A DNA stretch of 64,000 nt, from contig NC_061078.1 in assembly GCF_021917145.1 (NCBI RefSeq), forward strand, positions 802,395-866,394, read 5' to 3'. Positions 34,201 through 43,128 of the stretch are shown piece after piece. Numbering within the stretch: position 1 is the first letter of the stretch; the number at the start of each line of letters is the position of its first letter. The notes beneath the pieces were generated by a model, which saw only the letters and a list, made by a program, of their open reading frames with translations, ran no database searches and was not told the origin of the DNA. Made by a program: the position numbers and the translations under genes. This DNA is from Hypomesus transpacificus. Its lineage: Eukaryota; Chordata; Actinopteri; Osmeriformes; Osmeridae.

Positions 34201-37200
34201 CAAGAGCTGTAAGACACTTAATCTCAAAACTTTTTTCATTGCACAACAGGAAGTGACCTAAAGGATGTAGGAATGTACCTGCTGGAAGGGGTTGACCTGA
34301 CCAGAGCTGCACTGTAGGTAGTACTGCAAAATATCTGGAAACACACATGCGCACACACACGTCTGTTCATATACCAAATACTTATGCACACTGACGTATT
34401 ATTATGTTACAGTAGAAATATATATTTACATTTACACACACAGGATATATCTGTAAATGCGTCATATTGATATTTAATATTAGAACTGGTAATATACACA
34501 AAGATGGCAACCATGGAAATGGGGCATGGAAAATAAACCATGGCGATTCCAGTTATTAAAGGGGTTGAAACCACGGCAATGCCAATGATTGACAGACAGA
34601 GAAAACAAATATGAACTCTGACAGATGGAGAGAGAGGGAGAGCAGGAGAAAGAGAGGAGAGCAGGAGAGAGAGAGAGCGAGCAGGAGAGAGAGAGAGCAG
34701 GAGAGAGAGTAGACTAAAGTGAAGCAGAGAGATGAAAAGAGGGACACCTAGATAAGGTCTACACACACACACACCAGGGACCAGGGTGCAGATTGAAAGC
34801 TTTTTAGCCACCTGCCTATCAACCAATCCTACCAGGACACTCACTCACACACAATGAGTGACATTATCAAAGTTGGTCTGTCAGTTAGACAGAACCCATC
34901 TTTCCACCCATCCCTCTATCTCTCCACCCATGCCTCTATCTCTCCATCCATCCCTCTATCTCTCCATCCATCCCTCTATCTCTCTACCCATCCCACTATC
35001 TCTCCTTCCTTCACTTTATCCCCTCTTGTTCGTTCACCTTGGTCGATGACAGCATGTTCCTTGGTTGCCCTGGTGATATAGGTATCTGGGGAAATGCAGA
35101 AATCACTCGCCATCTGAAGAAAGATATCACACAACCATCACACAACCATCAAACAACTACAACAAGACAACAACCAGTCCTCCCCCTGGTCCCTCCCACC
35201 TGGTCCCTCCCCCCCCTGGTCCTCCCCCCCGGTCCTCCCCCCCCTGGTCCTCACCCCCGGTCCTGCCCCCTGGTCCTCCCCCCTGGTCCTTACCGCAGCA
35301 GTGGTCAGCTCCAGCCCCAGAGAGAGCCAGCTGATCGTCAGGGTCAACACTCCCAGCAGACACACCCTGGGGGAGGAGGGGGAGGGAGGAAAGGGGTTTA
35401 TTAAAACGCATGTTATTTGTGTGTGTGTTTGATGATTGTGAGTGTGTGTGTATCTTGGTTGTTTGGTTGCAGTCTCCTCAAAACAACAAGAGACACAACA
35501 CACACTGTTACGGCCTCTCTCTCTTTCCTGCTATTTGGTACCTCTCAGGTGTGGTGCGTTTCCAGCTGATGACGTGGGCGTGTCCATCAAGGCTCCTCGT
35601 TAGCCAATCAGGAGAGCTCCATACCCTTTAGAGCGTCAGTTTGTGTGTGTTGGTGGAGGGAGGTGGTAAGAGCTTTGTTTGTTTGAGCAGGTTTTGGTAT
35701 TGTGGAGAGCTGTGAAAGTTGTTTGTGTGTAGACCTACTGTGTTTGTAACCCTGGTCTGTGGAGTAGGGCTAGGTAAGATACCCTAGGGTTTACATACAC
35801 CCGTAGGTAACCCTCTGTTATATACACTAGGTTAGAAGCTAGCGGCTGTCACCCTGTGTCTTGTAGCAGTGAGGTTAGTTGTAGGGATACAGAGAAGTGT
35901 AATATGATACTGTGAGATAATTGGTGTGATGTAGTGAAGGCGTCAGGCAGGAGTAGAGGGGTAGGGAAGCTCAGGGACTCTTTGTTTATTTCTTTGATTT
36001 GGCAGACCGCTGGCACTGCCCTGCTCCTAACCCTTTGCCTGTTGTCCTCCCTCCCTATAGTTTGTGATGTAAATGCGTCTGTGTACCTATTAAAATCTGT
36101 GTGCACGGCGTTGCTGATTGTGGCATTTCAGTTATTGGTGCTATCCTCCTGTTTTCCCTCACCACTGTGCGGCCTTGGGCAGTGGCACGCTCCTCCTTCC
36201 CCGAGCCATTGGAGGGGGCGTAACACACACACACACACTCACTCACACACACTGTTGAACATGAGTGTCTGTCACACAAGATGGTGTTTCTATCCTCACT
36301 AACTCTCTCTCTCCACCTACCTCTCTCTCTCCACCTCCACCTTTTCTCCAATTCTTGGTTCACTCCTAACCTCTCCTCTCAATCAATGCCTTTAGAGGGG
36401 TCATGTGACCTGACCTACCCGATCAGAGTGCCTTTAGAGGAGTCATGTGACCTGACCTACCCGATCAGAGTGCCTTTAGAGGGGTCATGTGACCTGACCT
36501 ACCCGATCAGAGTGCCTTTAGAGGGGTCATGTGACCTGACCTACCCGATCAGAGTGCCTTTAGAGTTGCGTATGAGCCCGAAGAGCACCAACAGACAGAT
36601 GAGGACATCAAACAGCAGCAGAGTCAGGTATGCCAGCCACCTGCAACACACACATATATATACACATATATATGTACATACTAGGGCTGTCAAGCTATTC
36701 AAATAATTAATCACAAAATTATTTAATCTGTTAAAATGTTACCCCAATACATGATTATTTTTTTATCTAACATTAAAAGGGTGTACATAAAAACTTCAGA
36801 TAGGCTTAAATGGATGATAATGTCCATATACCAAGTTCAGATGGAACAAGACTTAAATTGTGAAGGAGTTTTAATTCACTCACAAACTATACTGCTGTAT
36901 AATAAACATCCACAAATGTAGACTTGTTCTGGAATATTAAATACATTTAAGACATGTTGTCTCATAGCCTACTACAATATCCTGCTCCATAATATTCAAA
37001 CATACTTCAGATTGACCTTTAATATTGAACAATACAGTTTCTATTTTGTTGAACCCAGTCAGCTAATCGCTTCTTTTGTGAGTGTTGTTTGCCATATATT
37101 AGCGGAGCGAACGGTGTTGCTGCTCTGCTAACGCTGCAGCTGCTGCTAGCTGTCTGCTTTGCTTGCATGTGATAGCTTATATATATATGTGTCTTAAGTG

Positions 37201-40200
37201 AAGTTTCGTTAGCAACAGCAGCAGTGTTGGGGTAGTTACTCAAAAAAAGTAATAGATTACACATAACTAGTAACTTTTTTTTTTAAAGTAATGCTTTACT
37301 TTACTAGATTACTCACTGCTGAAAGTAACTAGTTACATTACTGGTTACATTACTTTTGGATTGCTCCCTAACATCACCTGAGATGCACTTGCCATACAAC
37401 GATATATGTACCATATACATGCCCAAATCAACTAACATTTTTATTGTAATGAAGACAGATCTCTCTTTTATGCTTTTTAATACCACAAAGCTGACAAAGT
37501 TTTGAACATCAACCTAAAAGTTGTCAAGCATAACAAGGCTACAGTACTCGCAGTAAGCAAAATGTTTCAAAATAAAATTATACTTACAACTTTAAATGGA
37601 AACATTTCCTCTACTATGTATGCTGCTACAGGTCTGTTTATCTGTTTTTGGTAACCTGCTGTTGAAAGTCAAGTCGTGGCTGCTTGGCTCGTGTCGGCAA
37701 CAACGGCAACGGCAACCTTTAATCTGCGTCAGTGTCACTCAGGGTCCGGGGATCTTTAGCTGCTAGTCTTGAGTTAGCATGTTGCCGTTGAAGATGCTTT
37801 CACAGATTAGAGGTTGTGTTCGTGGCGTTGGCGAGGCGGGGGGTGTGTCCTACCTGGGGGGGGGGGGGTGTCCTACCTGGGGGGGGGCGTGTACCACCTG
37901 GCTGCGTGTCCTACCTGTACCAGTCGAAGGCCTCGGTGGAGCGGGCCAGCGTCTCCAGGGAGACCTGGGTGTTGGACCAGAATGGAACAGCCAATAGCAG
38001 CCTCAGCAGCTCATCCAGCTGACCCTGCAGCTTCTGGACCAATGAGACGTAGTCTGCCTGTTCCTGATAGGACAACTCCAGCTGCACGAGCCCTGCCTCC
38101 ACCGTCTCATTCAACGCCAGCGCGCTCTCGGACACCTGGTGGGAGACACACACACCATACATACAGACACCATACACACACACACACCATACATACAGAC
38201 ACACACACATCACACAAACACAGATGTAAAGTCTTCTACTACAATACTATCATGTTATATGTTTGTGTGTGTGTGTGTGTGTGTGTCTCACCAGCTTGTC
38301 CACCCCTGCCACAGTGCGGTTGGCATGACGAAGGGAGTAAGCCAAACGATTGGCCCCATCGCACGATTCTCCGTTGCCGTAGAAACCCACAGCGATGCCA
38401 GCGCTGAGGGAGACAGGAACCAGGAAGTGTTATCTAATTGGCTGGTATAAGTGTGCATTAGTCCCACCCTTTTTGTTCAAACACACACACACAGCACTCA
38501 CACCACACACACAAGCATAAATAATATCCGAACAATAGCCGGTCAGCCAGACTGTACTTAATCTGAATCTTTTGATACAGTGCACACACTCACACACACA
38601 CACTCATCCTCGCGCTGCAGAGATCAGACGACCCCTCTCTCACTTTCCCTCTTTCTCCCTCTATCACTTTCCCTCTCTCCCTGCCACTCTCTCTCTCCCT
38701 CTCTTCCTGCCTCTCCCTCTCTCCCTGCCTCTCACTCCCTCTCTCCCTCCCTCACTTTCCCTCTCTCCCTCCCTCTCCCTCCCTCTCTCCCTGCCTCTCC
38801 CTCCCTCTCTCTCACTTTCCCTCCCTCTCCCCCTCTCCCTCCCTCTCTCTCTCCCTCCCTCTCTCTTTCTCACTTTCCCTCTCTCCCTTCCTCTCTCCCT
38901 CCCTCTCCCTCTCTCACTTTCCCTCTCTCTCCCTCTCACTTTCCTCTCTCTCCCTCCCTCTCTCATTTTCCCTCTCCCCCATTCTCTCCCTCTCTCCCAC
39001 GCTCACTCTATCCTGTCTCCCTCCTCATCCTGTGTTTCTCTCTCTACATGCGTGTTTGGTGCTTCGGGTAAAAGCATCATGGGGTGTAGTGTGGTGCGTG
39101 TGTGTGTGTGTGTGTATAATGGTAATGTTCTCTATAGACTAACTGACCAGACACATTAGTACAGCTGGATTTATGGCTGTCATTAAAGCACTTCATTCTA
39201 CACCATTAGCTGAAGAGGCCCCCTGTGTGTGTGTGTGTGTGTGTTATGGAGTGTTTAATCAGAGGTTTATGACCTCGTAGACCTTTCTTATTCTATTGTA
39301 CTAACATTGCTGTTCTCATTCAGCCTAGAAAGAGAGAGAGAGGCAGAGAGAGGGAGGGAGAAAGACAGTGTTGTAAAGTCACATGACAACACACTGCCCT
39401 AGTTACTCACACAACTCAGTGGTAGTTTGAGAGGCATGTGTTTGTGTGTGTATCAAAGTACACGCATCAACCTGTGCTACCAGTATGTTTAAAGCTAGAG
39501 ACAGGATATAGAAGAGGTCAATATCACTATCACCACCTACAGCATCACTGTCACTATCAACACCTACAGCATCACTGTGACTATCAACACCTACAGCATC
39601 ACTGTAACTATCAACACCTACAGCATCACTGTCGCTATCAACACCTACAGCATCACTGTCACTATCAACCACTACAGCATCACTGTCACTATCAACACCT
39701 ACAGCATCACTGTCACTATCAACACCTACAGCATCACTGTGACTATCAACACCTACAGCAGAGGTCGCCAACCTGTCGATCGCGATCGACGTGTCGATCT
39801 CGGAGACTTTCCCTGTCGATCTCCAAAATAATTTCAGAAATACTGATCTCCGACTAATTCATGAACGCGTAGGATTCTTAAACTGAACGCGCGTTCTCTT
39901 GTACCTGGATTTGCATATTGGCCTGTGCGTGTTGCAAAGCAATTCACCGACAGAATAAATGGGCGTTTTTTCCCGAAGACGACCTTTGAGAGACCTGCTA
40001 TCCCAGGATACCTGTGGGCGTGGTTGCCGTTGGTTTGTTTATTTACCCGGCCGTGTTGTCCACATAGTGTTAGCAAGCATGGCAGAGGCACCACGAAAGA
40101 GGGCGAAAAACTACAGTTTCCATCATGAATGGGAGGAGGAATTCATCTTTACCTTGGTAAAAGACAAGAGTGTGTGTATGTTGTGCCACCAGCCACAGGC

Positions 40201-43075
40201 ACTGTCTAAGCGAGGGAATTTGGAGCGGCACCACAACACTAACCATCCGAAATTCAAAGACTGCTATCCACCAAAGAGCGCAATCCGCGCCAAAAAAGTT
40301 CAGGAGCTGAAAGTGGAGTTGAAGGCTCAACAGTCGCTTTTCTCACAACCTATGTCTCAAAGTAAGGCTGCAACTGAGGCGTCATTTCGTATTAGCCACA
40401 TTTTGGCTAAACACAAGAGACCTTTTACAGATGGGGATTTGTTTAAGGAACTATTGACCGTCACCGCAGAGACTGTTTGCAGCACCTTCAAAAACAAAGA
40501 GGACATAAAAGCTGCATTCCGTGCTGTGCCTCTTGGTCCTACAACAGTGACACGAAGGATCGAGTTACTGTCGGATAACGTTGGTCAACAGGTGTTGGAG
40601 GACTTGTCACTCTGTGAATATTTTTCACTGCAGTTTGATGAATCGCTGGATGTAATGGACACGGCTCAGCTTGTTGTATTTGTCAGAATGGCTTTCCAGG
40701 ACTTTACAACAAAGGAGGACTTCCTCACTCTTCTCCAATTAAAAGAGAGAACGAGAGGTGAGGATATTTACAACGTTTTTAAAAGCTATGTCCGTGAAAA
40801 GAACATCCCCATTCAGAAACTGGTGGCAATCACTACCGATGGGGCACCGGCAATGTGCGGTGTGCACGCTGGTTTTATAGCACTGTGCCGTAATGATCCG
40901 GATTTCCCCGACTTCATGAAGTATCACTGTGTGATTCATCAGCAAGCCTTGGCTGGGAAAGTTGTGGACTTTTCTCATGTCATGTCACTGGTGGTCAAAG
41001 TGGTAAACTCGATTCGAGCAAAAGCGCTTCAGCATCGCTTATTCAAGGCGTTATTGGATGAGCTCGATTCGGCGTATGGAGACCTGCTTCTGCATGCTGA
41101 TGTCAGGTGGTTGAGTCGCGGAAAAGTGCTGCAGCGATTTGTTGACTTGCTGCCTGAGATTAAGACGTTTCTGTCGAAAAGGAACGAGGAGCACGAGGAA
41201 CTTTCAACGGATGCGTGGCTACTGGACCTGGGTTTTCTGACGGACCTAACCGGAAAACTGAACTCGCTCAACCACGAACTCCAGGGAAAAGACCGGCACC
41301 TCCTCCACATGATCAGCGCAGTGAATGCGTTCAAGGCCAAACTCTGTGTCTGGACCACGAATCTGAGGAAAGGGACGCTGACACACTTTACAAACCTGGA
41401 AAAAATGTCACAGTCCATCAAAGACTCTTCTGACTTTCACCCTGAGCAGTACTGTGTGCACCTGGACAAACTGGCAGCGGAGTTCAGTCGACGTTTTGGT
41501 GAGTTAGAAATCATGAAGGATATTGCTGCATTTCTTTCAAACCCATTCCTGCCTATTAATACAGAGGAGGTTGCAGACCAATTCGAGAAAGCATTTGCTT
41601 TGCCAAGTGGAGTGGACATGGAGATGCTTGATTTGCAAAATGACATTGAGCTGAAAGCCAGGTCAAGGGACAGTGACTTTTGGGGACTTGTCAGCCGAGA
41701 GAAGTTTCCTCTCCTCAGTGCATGTGCACTAAAAGTGAGTGCCTACTTTGGATCGACCTACCTCTGTGAAATGGCATTTTCACAGATGAAAATCACCAAA
41801 TCCAAGTACAGGAGCCGGCTTACTGACAGACACCTCACAGACTGCCTCAGACTGGCTGTCTCTGCTTATGAGCCAAACTACAAGGCACTCACAGACAGTG
41901 TTCAGTCACAGCCATCACACTGACTTGTCACATGAGAAATTTGTCAGTGTTGTGTTGTAACTTCAGTTTATAAATAAAACCGTTCATATCCAGCCTGCTC
42001 ATTGCAAAAGTGTTTTTTCTTGTTCATATTGTTCACAAAGTGTTTGATTTCATTCAATTACAATAAGGCCAAATATAAAGTTAAGTTGTAAGTTCAGTCT
42101 GGAGTCTGTTCTGTCTCTCAACGCCTCAATAGGTAGATCTTCGGGTCACCAAGGCAAAGGTCGGTGATCTTTGGCCTAAAAAGGTTGGTGACCACTGACC
42201 TACAGCATCAATGTCACTATCAACACCTACAGCATCACTGTCACTATCAACACCTACAGCATCACTGTCACTATCAACCACTACAGCATCACTGTCACTA
42301 TCAACCACTACAGCATCACTGTCACTATCAACACCTACAGCATCACTGTACACAGACAGATAAACTTAAACACTGACAGACACAAACACACACACACACA
42401 CACTGTGTATAATTCATTTCTCGTCTCTGAATCAAGTCTGCTTCAGTCTCCATGGCAACCTTTCTAGGCCAGAGTACGAAGGCAGAATATAAAAATTAAT
42501 AAATAAAGGAGTGAAAAGGAGGGGAGAGAGAGAAAGGGGGGGAGAGAGAGAAGGCGAGAGATACTGTATGATGTACACTAAGGTTCAGTCCCATACAGAA
42601 TTTGTGTGTGTGTGCCCCTGTGTGTGTGTGCCCCTGTGTGTGTGTCCCTGTGTGTGTGTGTGTGTCCCTGTGTGTGTGTCCCTGTGTGTGTGTGTGTGTC
42701 CCTGTGTGTGTGTCCCTTTGTGTGTGTGTGTCTCACCTGCAAACCAGTGTGGCTATGATCACACACCAGGCGGTGCAGCAGCAGTCAGGGCCAGGCTGCT
42801 GTGTGTGAGCGTGTGTGTGTGTGTCGTGGTTCTTGCGTGTACGACAGCACAGCCAGAAGGAATAGAAGAGGAGGAACAGGAGGTCCAAGGCCAGACACAG
42901 CAAGGCCACGACGCCTAGCAACAGCACCGACTGGGGGAGAAACAGCACAGTCAGATTCACACCGCAAAGACATGGAGACAGACAGACAGACATGGAGGGA
43001 GACAGACATGGAGACAGACAGGCAGACATGGAGACAGACAGACAGACATGGAGGGAGACAGACAGACATGGAGGG

Positions 43076-43128
<53 letters not shown>

